Source of the DNA: Photorhabdus sp. CRCIA-P01
GTDB taxonomy: Bacteria; Pseudomonadota; Gammaproteobacteria; Enterobacterales; Enterobacteriaceae
Direction: 5' to 3'
Assembly (NCBI RefSeq): GCF_003545805.1
Contig: NZ_NMQR01000007.1
Location: 93,563 to 157,562, forward strand
Length of the DNA: 64,000 nucleotides
Below are positions 56,285-64,000 of this stretch, one piece after another (position 1 is the first letter of the stretch; every line of letters starts with the position of its first letter). The notes under the pieces are model-generated. The model was given only the letters and a program-made list of their open reading frames with translations, was not told where the DNA came from and did not search any database. A program made the translations under genes and the position numbers.

Positions 56285-59200
56285 ATGCAGAATTCACAGA
56301 CATTCAGTGTGACCGAGCTATCATTACCCAAGGGCGGCGGCGCCATTACCGGTATGGGTGAAGCATTAACGCCAACCGGGCCGGATGGTATGGCTGCCTT
56401 ATCCCTGCCATTACCCATTTCCGCCGGGCGTGGTTATGCCCCTTCACTCACTCTGAATTACAACAGTGGAACCGGTAACAGCCCATTTGGTCTCGGTTGG
56501 GACTGCAACGTCATGACAATTCGTCGTCGCACCAGTACCGGCGTGCCGAATTACGATGAAACCGATACTTTTCTGGGTCCGGAAGGTGAAGTGTTGGTCG
56601 TAGCATTAAATGAGGAAGGTCAAGCTGATATCCGCGGTGAATCCTCATTACAGGGCATCAATTTGGGGACGACCTTCACCGTTACCGGTTATCGCTCCCG
56701 TCTGGAAAGCCACTTTAGCCGGTTGGAATACTGGCAACCCAAAACAACAGGCACAACCGATTTCTGGCTGATATACAGCCCCGACGGGCAGGTCCATTTA
56801 CTGGGCAAAAACCCTCAGGCACGTATCAGCAATCCACTAAACGTTGCCCAAACAGCACAATATGTTAACCAAACAGCACAATGGCTATTGGAAGCCTCTA
56901 TATCATCCCACGGTGAGCAGATTTATTATCAGTATCAGGCCGAGGATGAAACAGGTTGTGCAACTAACGAGCTCACAGCCCACCCGAACGCAACCGTTCA
57001 GCGCTACCTGCAAGCAGTACATTACGGTAACCTAACCGCCAGCGAAGTTTTTCCCACACTAAACGGAGATGACCCACTCAAATCTGGCTGGTTGTTCTGT
57101 TTAGTATTTGATTACGGTGAGCGTAAAAACAGCTTATCTGAAATGCCGCCATTTAAAGCCACAAACCATTGGCTTTGCCGCCAGGACCGTTTTTCCCGTT
57201 ATGAATACGGTTTTGAATTGCGCACCCGGCGCTTATGCCACCAGATATTGATGTTTCACCGTCTACAAACCCTGTCTGATCAGGCCAAAGGGGACGATGG
57301 ACCCGCGTTGGTTTCACGTCTGATACTGGATTATGACGAAAACACGGTGGTCAGTACGCTCGTTTCTGTCCGCCGAGTGGGACATCAGCAAGATGGCACA
57401 ACGGCGGTCACCCTGCCACCATTGGAACTGGCTTATCAATCTTTTGAGCCAGAACAAAAAGCACTCTGGCAACCAATGGATGTACTGGCAAATTTCAACA
57501 CCATTCAGCGCTGGCAACTGCTTGACCTGAAAGGAGAAGGCATGCCCGGTATTCTGTATCAAGATAGAAATGGCTGGTGGTATCGATCTGCCCAACGTCA
57601 AACAGGGGAAGAGATGAATGCGGTCACTTGGGGGAAAATGCAACTCCTTCCCACCATACCCGCTTTGCAGGATAACGCCTCACTGATGGATATTAACGGT
57701 GACGGGCAACTGGACTGGGTTATCACCGGGCCGGGGCTAAGGGGCTATCACAGCCAACACCCGGATGGTAGCTGGACACGTTTTACACCATTACATGCCT
57801 TGCCGATAGAATATTCTCATCCCCGTGCCCAACTTGCCGATTTAATGGGAGCCGGACTGTCCGATTTAGTGCTGATTGGTCCCAAAAGTGTGCGCTTGTA
57901 TGCTAATAACCGTGATGGTTTTACCGAAGGGCGGGATGTGGTGCAATCCGGTGATATCACCCTGCCGTTACCGGGTGCCGATGCCCGTAAGTTAGTGGCA
58001 TTTAGTGACTTACTCGGTTCGGGCCAAGCACATCTGGTTGAAGTTAGTGCAACTAAAGTCACCTGTTGGCCAAATCTGGGACATGGCCGTTTTGGTCAGC
58101 CCATCACATTGCCGGGATTCAGCCAATCCGCCGCCAATTTTAATCCTAACCGGGTTCATCTGGCCGATCTGGATGGCAGTGGTCCTGCCGATTTGATTTA
58201 TGTTCACGCTGACCATCTGGATATTTTCAGGAATGAAAGTGGTAACGGTTTTACAAAACCATTCACACTCCATTTTCCTGACGGCCTGCGTTTTGATGAT
58301 ACTTGCCAGTTACAGGTGGCCGATGTACAAGGGTTAGGGGCTGTCAGCCTGATCCTGAGCGTACCACATATGGCACCACATCATTGGCGCTGCGATCTGA
58401 CCAACGCGAAACCGTGGTTGCTCAGTGAAATGAACAACAACATGGGTGCTCATCACACCCTGCATTACCGTAGCTCTGTCCAATTCTGGCTGGATGAAAA
58501 AGCCGCGGCATTAGCTACCGGACAAATACCGGTCTGTTATCTGCCTTTCCCAGTCCATACCCTTTGGCAAACAGAGACAGAGGATGAAATCAGTGGCAAT
58601 AAGTTAGTAACCACTTTACGTTACGCCCACGGTGCCTGGGATGGACGTGAGCGGGAATTTCGTGGCTTTGGTTATGTTGAACAGACGGACAGCCATCAAC
58701 TGGCTCAAGGCAATGCGCCGGAACGTACACCACCGTCACTCACCAAAAACTGGTATGCCACTGGGGTCCCTGCGGTAGATAACACGCTATCCTCCGGGTA
58801 TTGGCGCGGTGATAAGCAAGCTTTCACCGGTTTTACGCCACGCTTTACTCTCTGGAAAGAGGGCAAAGATGTTCCGTTGACACCGGAAGATGACCCTAAT
58901 CTGTATTGGTTAAACCGGGCACTAAAAGGTCAGCCACTGCGTAGTGAACTCTACGGGCTAGACGGCAGCGAACAGCAAAAGATCCCCTATACAGTGACGG
59001 AATCCCGCCCACAAGTGCGTCGATTACAAGATAGCACTACCGTTTCCCCGGTACTCTGGGCCTCAGTCGTGGAAATCCGTAGTTATCACTATGAACGTAT
59101 TATCAGTGACCCCCAGTGCAATCAGGACATCACTCTGTCCAGTGACCTGTTCGGGCAACCACTGAAACAAGTTTCGGTGCAATATCCCCGCCGCAGTCAA

Positions 59201-60751
59201 CCGACAACCAATCCATATCCTGACACACTACCGGATACCCTGTTTGCCAGCAGTTATGATGACCAACAACAGCGATTGCGGTTAACCTGCCAACAATCCA
59301 GTTGGCATCACCTAACCGGTAATGAACTCAGAGTGTTGGGATTACCGGATGGTACACGCAGTGATACCTTTACTTACGATGCCAAACACGTGCCTGTTGA
59401 CGGTTTAAATCTGGAAGCCCTATATGCTGAAAATAGCCTGATTGCCGATGATAAACCACGCGAATACCTCAACCAGCAACGAACGTTCTATACCGATGGG
59501 AAAACCGATGGAAAAAACCAAGCACTACTGAAAACACCGACACGACAAGCTTTAATCGCCTTTACCGAAACGGCGGTATTAACGGAATCCCTGTTATCCG
59601 CATTTGAGGGCGGTATCACACCAGACGAATTACCCGGCCTTCTGATACAGGCCGGATATCAACAAGAACCTTATCTATTCCCACGCACCGGCGAAGACAA
59701 AATCTGGGTAGCACGTAAAGGCTATACCGATTACGGGACTGAGGCACAATTTTGGCGTCCTGTCGCACAACGTAACACTCAGTTAACCGGGAAAACGACA
59801 CTGAAATGGGATACCCACTACTGTGCCATCACCCAAACCCAAGATGCTGCTGGTCTGACTGTCTCAGCCAATTATGACTGGCGTTTTCTCACACCGGTGC
59901 AACTGACTGATATCAATGATAATGTGCATCTCATAATTTTGGATGCACTAGGACGTCCTGTCACGCAACGTTTCTGGGGAATCGAAAATGGTGTAGCAAC
60001 AGGTTATTCTTCGCCAGAAGAAAAACCGTTCACTCCGCCAACCGATGTCAGTACAGCTATTGATTTGACCGGACCACTCCCTGTAGCTCAGTGTCTGATT
60101 TATGCACCAGACAGTTGGATGCCACTGTTCAGTCAGGAAACCTTCAACACATCAACGCCAGAAGAGCAGAAGACGCTGCGTGATTTACGGATTATCACGG
60201 AAGATTGGCGTATTTGCGCACTGGCTCGGCGCCGTTGGGTGCAAAGTCAACAGGCCAGCACACCACTGGTTAAACTGTTAACCAACAGCATCGGTTTACC
60301 TCCCCATAACCTTACGCTGACCACGGACCGTTATGACCGCGATTCTGGACAGCAAATTCGCCAACAAGTCGCATTCAGTGATGGTTTTGGCCGCCTGTTG
60401 CAAGCGTCTGTACGGCATGAGGCAGGCGAAGCCTGGCAACGCAACCAAGACGGTGCTCTAGTGACAAAAATGGAGGATACCAAGACGCGTTGGGCGGTCA
60501 CGGGACGTACTGAATATGACAATAAGGGGCAGACGATACGAACTTATCAGCCCTATTTCCTCAACGACTGGCGGTATGTGAGTGATGACAGTGCCAGAAA
60601 AGAAGCCTATGCCGATACACATATCTATGATCCGATTGGGCGGGAAATCCGGGTTATTACCGCAAAAGGCTGGCTGCGACAGAGCCAATATTTCCCGTGG
60701 TTTACCGTGAGTGAGGATGAGAATGATTTGGCCGCTGACGCAATCGTATAA
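56285..60751 (+). CDS. tcdB1: Toxin complex TcB subunit TcdB1
   Basis: The TcB half of the toxin cocoon, 1488 residues, paralogous to the gene at 27002 and colinear with it. N-terminal SpvB-like domain (LSLPKGGGAITGMGEALTPT, GNSPFGLGWDCNVMTIRRR), FG-GAP-like loops (LMDINGDGQLDWVITG, LADLDGSGPADLIYV), TcdB middle domains (DGREREFRGFGYVEQTD) and Rhs-like end. The beta-propeller docks on the TcA funnel; the C-terminal half pairs with TcC. The ATG at 56285 follows AAGGAG. It is the second gene of tcdA1-tcdB1 and no tccC comes after it, so it must use TcC proteins made from other loci. A 7-residue in-frame tandem duplication (QTAQ unit, 56848-56882) is present. Confidence 0.95.
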   Translation: MQNSQTFSVTELSLPKGGGAITGMGEALTPTGPDGMAALSLPLPISAGRGYAPSLTLNYNSGTGNSPFGLGWDCNVMTIRRRTSTGVPNYDETDTFLGPEGEVLVVALNEEGQADIRGESSLQGINLGTTFTVTGYRSRLESHFSRLEYWQPKTTGTTDFWLIYSPDGQVHLLGKNPQARISNPLNVAQTAQYVNQTAQWLLEASISSHGEQIYYQYQAEDETGCATNELTAHPNATVQRYLQAVHYGNLTASEVFPTLNGDDPLKSGWLFCLVFDYGERKNSLSEMPPFKATNHWLCRQDRFSRYEYGFELRTRRLCHQILMFHRLQTLSDQAKGDDGPALVSRLILDYDENTVVSTLVSVRRVGHQQDGTTAVTLPPLELAYQSFEPEQKALWQPMDVLANFNTIQRWQLLDLKGEGMPGILYQDRNGWWYRSAQRQTGEEMNAVTWGKMQLLPTIPALQDNASLMDINGDGQLDWVITGPGLRGYHSQHPDGSWTRFTPLHALPIEYSHPRAQLADLMGAGLSDLVLIGPKSVRLYANNRDGFTEGRDVVQSGDITLPLPGADARKLVAFSDLLGSGQAHLVEVSATKVTCWPNLGHGRFGQPITLPGFSQSAANFNPNRVHLADLDGSGPADLIYVHADHLDIFRNESGNGFTKPFTLHFPDGLRFDDTCQLQVADVQGLGAVSLILSVPHMAPHHWRCDLTNAKPWLLSEMNNNMGAHHTLHYRSSVQFWLDEKAAALATGQIPVCYLPFPVHTLWQTETEDEISGNKLVTTLRYAHGAWDGREREFRGFGYVEQTDSHQLAQGNAPERTPPSLTKNWYATGVPAVDNTLSSGYWRGDKQAFTGFTPRFTLWKEGKDVPLTPEDDPNLYWLNRALKGQPLRSELYGLDGSEQQKIPYTVTESRPQVRRLQDSTTVSPVLWASVVEIRSYHYERIISDPQCNQDITLSSDLFGQPLKQVSVQYPRRSQPTTNPYPDTLPDTLFASSYDDQQQRLRLTCQQSSWHHLTGNELRVLGLPDGTRSDTFTYDAKHVPVDGLNLEALYAENSLIADDKPREYLNQQRTFYTDGKTDGKNQALLKTPTRQALIAFTETAVLTESLLSAFEGGITPDELPGLLIQAGYQQEPYLFPRTGEDKIWVARKGYTDYGTEAQFWRPVAQRNTQLTGKTTLKWDTHYCAITQTQDAAGLTVSANYDWRFLTPVQLTDINDNVHLIILDALGRPVTQRFWGIENGVATGYSSPEEKPFTPPTDVSTAIDLTGPLPVAQCLIYAPDSWMPLFSQETFNTSTPEEQKTLRDLRIITEDWRICALARRRWVQSQQASTPLVKLLTNSIGLPPHNLTLTTDRYDRDSGQQIRQQVAFSDGFGRLLQASVRHEAGEAWQRNQDGALVTKMEDTKTRWAVTGRTEYDNKGQTIRTYQPYFLNDWRYVSDDSARKEAYADTHIYDPIGREIRVITAKGWLRQSQYFPWFTVSEDENDLAADAIV

Positions 60752-60764
60752 TTGAATCAATATT

Positions 60765-60787
60765 CGCTCGTTTAATGTTAACGAGCG
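60765..60787 (+). terminator. Hairpin after tcdB1
   Basis: CGCTCGTT / AACGAGCG, 8 bp stem with 7-base loop, 14 bases after the stop. It is not followed by a T run. The ERIC element directly adjoins it and may add further structure. Confidence 0.5.
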
Positions 60788-60789
60788 GA

Positions 60790-60916
60790 TATACCCGTTA
60801 TCTTTCAAGTTACCTCTTTGTTGGCTGCACTCACTCACCCCGGTCACATAGTTCGCTATGCTCCCGGGGATTCGCTCCCTTGCCGTCACGATACGTCTTG
60901 AAATCCATAGGGTATA
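60790..60916. repeat. ERIC element (copy 2)
   Basis: A 127 bp imperfect palindrome with the ERIC core (CTCACCCCGGTCACATAG, CTCCCGGGGATTCG) and TATACCC / GGGTATA ends. It lies immediately after tcdB1. Confidence 0.9.
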
Positions 60917-60993
60917 GGTGCCATGATTGACATAACCCAGTCCGGTTGGGTTGACGTTTTCTTTTTGACGATTGCCCGATCACTCAAACCGGA

Positions 60994-61911
60994 TTAAGTT
61001 CCTTCAAGTAAGCCATTATAAGTTGGTACCTTAAAAGACGACATATTGGAATCCAGACAATATCTGAAACAATCTTTTGAGATATACTCCGCAGATACAT
61101 ACGGTTTTGTGTATTTCGGCACTACACCTTCCACCGTAATCAACTGTTTCTTCCCGTCAGGATATTCAACCTGAATAGTTCTACCAGAAAGTTGCAATTC
61201 TGGAGACCAGAGCATTGTGCTCCATTGGGTTGTATCTACCCCCAATAAAATAATGCCCTCCAATCCCGGATCTTTAAATACTTTAATAGCTCTGGGGCTA
61301 CCTGAATAACCATAAATACCGAGCGACAGAGGATGATCCTCTGGAAATATCCCTTTACCACTAAGTGTTGTTGCTACTGGAAAATGATACTTTTCTGCAA
61401 ATGCTAACAACATATCAGCAGTTTCAGATGTTTTACTGCGTAACCCCGCGAGAATAATACAATTATGATTTTTACTTATGAATTATTCAAGTTCAGGTGA
61501 ACATATTTTATTAATATCTACTGGGCGATTTTTCCAGGAATCAGAAACAGTTGAACTAATATCAAGGCGATTTCCATCATATTCATTTAAAATTTCCTTA
61601 CTTACTCCCAGATACACTGGACCTCTTTCAATTCCTTTCATTGCCCTGAGTGATTCTCTCAGAAACCGACTGATTGATTGACCAGCTTTAGCTTCAAATG
61701 TTGCGCGAGTTACCGGAGAAAAAATCACTTGTTGATTAATCCCAGATTGGGTACTGTCCTGTAAAACATTGTGCATTTCCATTGTTGATGAAATTTGCCC
61801 AGCTAAAAGTAAAACAGGGAAATTATCTGTATAGGCAGAAGCTATACCTGTCAGAGTATTCGTAACACCTGGGCCACCAATGACCAGACATATATATGGA
61901 TATAATTTTAA
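60994..61911 (-). pseudogene. Decayed thiamine-diphosphate enzyme (acetolactate synthase-like)
   Basis: Minus-strand remnant of a ThDP-dependent enzyme. From 61890 downward the translation reads CLVIGGPGVTNTLTGIASAYTDNFPVLLLAGQ, the typical N-terminal (PYR) domain, and continues through RGPVYLGVSKEIL. An in-frame TAA at 61483-61485 interrupts it. Beyond the stop the same frame continues as IILAGLRSKTSETADMLLAFAEKYHFPVATTLSGKG and PLSLGIYGYSG, the central domain, until a stop at 60994. The first part of the PYR domain with the start codon and the whole C-terminal ThDP-binding domain are missing, so about half of a normal 550-600 residue enzyme remains. It is not functional as such. Which member of the family it was cannot be told. 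Confidence 0.85.
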
Positions 61912-62176
61912 TTAAATTTATATTCATATAAACCGTTCAGAACGAGAGTAATATAAATATATTTTTATTATCACGATTAAATACTATCTTTGTATCCAAT
62001 GTAAAAGTCCTCGAAAATCACAAGTCAGGACTATTCATCGTTCCAAAAATATTGTTTCACATGCTCTTCCAGCACTTTTATTGCTGTAAACCATGTCATA
62101 GAGAGAGTGGCCTTCATACTCATTCAGCCCGATATTTTTCGCATTCACGACAACATAATTGGCTATCAGAGTGTAC
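61912..62176. other. AT-rich junction before the insertion sequence
   Basis: No complete gene. On the minus strand from the IS edge (62176) to about 62035 there is an open stretch of some 45 codons (containing NAKNIGLNEYEGHSLYDMVY) without a start. It could be the end of a gene cut by the IS, but I do not recognise it. Confidence 0.35.
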
Positions 62177-63461
62177 CAGGGCTAACGCATGATCATTTTT
62201 TATCCATAAGATGACGAATTAACCGTACAAAATAAGCCACGCTTTATTCTTGTTGCAATCTTATCTATTTGCCGTTATTTATCCACAACTTCCCGTAATT
62301 AATGGCCTTATTGATGACTCAGAAAGCCCTGTTTGACTACCTTGAAGCCTTACCTGACCCACGTCAACAAGCAAAATGTTCTCATGTGCTATCTGAGGTC
62401 ATTTTTATGACACTCTGTGCCATGATGTGTGGTTTTGATACCGGGTCCGAAATTGCGCTCTTTGCTCAGGAACGCGAAAAATGGTTTAAGCGTTGGTTAA
62501 CCCTGGCAAATGGGGTTCCCTCACATGACACCTTTAACCGGATTTTTGCCATTATGCCAGCCAGTACCCTGCAATCATTGTTTCAGGAATGGGTGAGTCA
62601 TATTTTGAAAAAAGAAGGTCTTTCAGGGCAACTGGCGGTTGACGGTAAGGCGTTAAGGGCAACAGCAAAAGGTCGGGGAGCTAATCGTATCCATACCGTC
62701 AATGTCTGGTCAACTGAACTGGGCCTCTGCCTTGGGCAACAAAAAGTGGAGAAAAAATCCAATGAAATAAAAGCCATTCCTGAACTTCTCCAATTATTGG
62801 CGCTGGAAGGATGTCTTGTGAGCATTGATGCGGCGGGAACGCAAACAAAAATCGCCGAGATTATTCTGGAAAAATCCGCGGATTATTTGCTGGCAGTCAA
62901 AGATAATCAGCCGACACTGGCTGCTGAAGTCAGCGCGCAATTTCACGCTTTTTGGGCGAATACGCCAAAAGATATTGCCGGTCCCTCTTTCTGCGAACAA
63001 TTTGATGATCAGCATGGTCGCCGGGAACATCGCCGATGCTGGCAATTCCCTGTGGGTGAGCAGATGCCCATTTGTCAGAAATGGAAAGCAAAGACGATAA
63101 TAGCAGTCCAATCTGAACGGACAGAAAAAGGACGTGGGCATGATTTTGTGCGATTTTATATCAGTAGCCAGCCAATGAATGCGGAGAAAGCCTTGCAAGC
63201 GATACGCTCTCACTGGTCGGTGGAGAATCATTTACACGGGTCACTTGATGTTGCGTTTCGAGAAGATAAACTCCAGGCCCGGATGGGATTTGCCGGTGAA
63301 AATTTAGCTGTACTACGAAAATGGATTTTGAACATGCTGAAACAGAATAAATCCCGTAATTTAAGCATGGAAAATAAGCGCAGGCTCTGTTGTTTAAATG
63401 ATGATTATTTATTCGAATCCTTGAGTTTGTTTATATAATGAGCTTTGATGCGTTAGCCCTG
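62177..63461 (+). mobile_element. Complete ISAs1-family insertion sequence
   Basis: A 1285 bp element bounded by perfect 14 bp terminal inverted repeats, CAGGGCTAACGCAT at 62177-62190 and ATGCGTTAGCCCTG at 63448-63461, enclosing one transposase gene. Length and CAGGG ends suit the ISAs1 family. The 8-10 bases on either side (left CAGAGTGTAC, right TTCTTTTTAT) do not form a target duplication, which suggests that the flanks were rearranged after insertion. Confidence 0.9.
62302..63438 (+). CDS. ISAs1-family DDE transposase
   Basis: The 378-residue transposase of the surrounding IS, of the family also called H-repeat-associated or RhsE-linked transposase. The N-terminal domain starts FDYLEALPDPRQQAKCSHVL. 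The DDE triad is visible: Asp114 in LAVDGKALR, Asp176 in VSIDAAGTQTK and Glu308 in HWSVENHLHGSLDVAFRED. The length is normal and the frame intact, so the element may still move. The first ATG is used; a second ATG at 62314 is possible and neither has a strong ribosome-binding site. Confidence 0.93.
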   Translation: MALLMTQKALFDYLEALPDPRQQAKCSHVLSEVIFMTLCAMMCGFDTGSEIALFAQEREKWFKRWLTLANGVPSHDTFNRIFAIMPASTLQSLFQEWVSHILKKEGLSGQLAVDGKALRATAKGRGANRIHTVNVWSTELGLCLGQQKVEKKSNEIKAIPELLQLLALEGCLVSIDAAGTQTKIAEIILEKSADYLLAVKDNQPTLAAEVSAQFHAFWANTPKDIAGPSFCEQFDDQHGRREHRRCWQFPVGEQMPICQKWKAKTIIAVQSERTEKGRGHDFVRFYISSQPMNAEKALQAIRSHWSVENHLHGSLDVAFREDKLQARMGFAGENLAVLRKWILNMLKQNKSRNLSMENKRRLCCLNDDYLFESLSLFI

Positions 63462-63769
63462 TTCTTTTTATAAACCGATAATTTACGAACAATTTGGCTT
63501 TATGTTGTTTGTTTTAATGCTAAGGAGGCTAAGATCCTTAAAACATTATCCCATTCATTAATAATCAACCCAATATCTGCTTTATCACTCGGTTTTATCA
63601 CATATTTAGCGTATTTTTTGGACTCCTGAAATCCCACTAAGTTATTATTAGTTTTATTGTTTAGCTGTTTAAATCTCGGCATAAAACGGTATCCAAATAA
63701 ATGGAGTAATGCAAAGTTCACCCGATTAATGCTGTGCATATCACCGGAAATGGAAGCTGTTTCAACGTC
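63462..63769 (-). pseudogene. Tn3-family transposase relic
   Basis: Minus-strand fragment of a Tn3-type TnpA. It reads ETASISGDMHSINRVNF, then ALLHLFGYRFMPRFKQL, then LIINEWDNVLRILASLALK, the C-terminal catalytic part of the family. After an in-frame TAA at 63500-63502 the same frame continues as SQIVRKLSVYKKN, again Tn3-like, and is cut by the right end of the ISAs1 element. Upstream it is cut at 63769 by the CAGGG end of a second IS. About 100 codons are left of a protein normally near 1000 residues. Confidence 0.82.
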
Positions 63770-64000
63770 CAGGGCAAGATCTCACAATTTTAACAAGGTT
63801 ATTTGGGTTAAATAAAGACCAAAATATAACTTTTTATAGCCACTTCTCTCATTAAAACGTTAAGATCTCTCTATTCTATAAAAGCGTGATCTTAATAATG
63901 AGTATTTTCAACTTTATCAGCAAGATAGATGACCCACGTTCTGACATCAATAAAAAACATGAATTAATGGATGTGATTTTTTTAGCTTTTTCTGCTGTGT
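63770..64000 (+). mobile_element. Left end of a second ISAs1-type element, running off the window
   Basis: The Tn3 frame stops matching exactly at CAGGGCAAGATC (63770). ISAs1-family elements start with CAGGG, and a transposase of this type begins 128 bases further on, the same spacing as in the complete element (125 bases). The right end lies outside the window. Confidence 0.65.
63898..64000 (+). CDS. ISAs1-family transposase, 5' part
   Basis: An open frame from ATG at 63898 to the window end (34 codons) reads MSIFNFISKIDDPRSDINKK, then HELMDVIFLAFSAV. The I-x-DPR segment followed by a HxLxDxIFLA helix is the N-terminal signature of ISAs1/H-repeat transposases, clearly different from the one at 62302. 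Whether the gene is intact cannot be seen. Confidence 0.75.
   Translation, partial: MSIFNFISKIDDPRSDINKKHELMDVIFLAFSAV

Noticed and set aside
60920..60992. Possible frame-shifted continuation of the ThDP-enzyme pseudogene (NPTGLGYVNHGT on the minus strand)
   Set aside because: It is short, in another frame, and the resemblance to the C-terminal domain is too weak.
1..64000. tRNA, rRNA genes, CRISPR arrays, riboswitches
   Set aside because: None seen on reading. A covariance-model scan would be needed to exclude small RNAs.

Overview
The window is a Tc (toxin complex) pathogenicity island of an entomopathogenic enterobacterium, almost certainly a Photorhabdus. Five very large tcdA-type genes, two tcdB genes and two tccC genes all lie on the + strand, and several (tcdA1, tcdA2, tcdB1, tcdB2, tccC5 and the core of tccC3) match the P. 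luminescens W14/TT01 tcd locus as I remember it. AT-rich intergenic DNA and ERIC repeats fit this host. Assignments come from reading the translations; no database search was run.

Layout. 1-4800: ordinary metabolic flank (hpaB-hpaC 4-hydroxyphenylacetate monooxygenase pair, dtpB di/tripeptide permease). 4800-31800: tcdA (5146), a domain-rearranged tcdA (13088), tcdA2, tcdB2 and a small holin-like membrane protein. 31955-34855: a TccC with the tccC3 core but a different C-terminus carrying a polyproline linker and an HExxH zinc-protease signature. 35097-60751: two similar modules, each with a minus-strand LysR regulator diverging from a tcdA: lysR/tcdA/tccC5 and lysR/tcdA1/tcdB1. 60790-64000: mobile-element debris with an ERIC, a decayed ThDP-enzyme gene, a complete ISAs1-family element, a Tn3 transposase relic and the start of a second ISAs1-type element.

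How the genes work together (known for the family): five TcA subunits form a receptor-binding, pore-forming pentamer. One TcB and one TcC form a hollow cocoon that encloses and releases the TcC C-terminal toxic domain. Here five TcA variants, differing mainly by presence, absence or type of receptor-binding domains and in one case the pore tip, could be served by two TcBs and two TcC effectors: a predicted ADP-ribosyltransferase (TccC5) and a predicted metallopeptidase. The holin may take part in release from the cell.

Most notable non-coding signals: an 8-9 bp GC-rich hairpin placed 21-23 nt after the stop codon of all five tcdA genes, directly in front of the tcdB ribosome-binding site in both A-B pairs; and a shared element around GCTATTTAAA, 110-200 bp upstream of all five tcdA starts.
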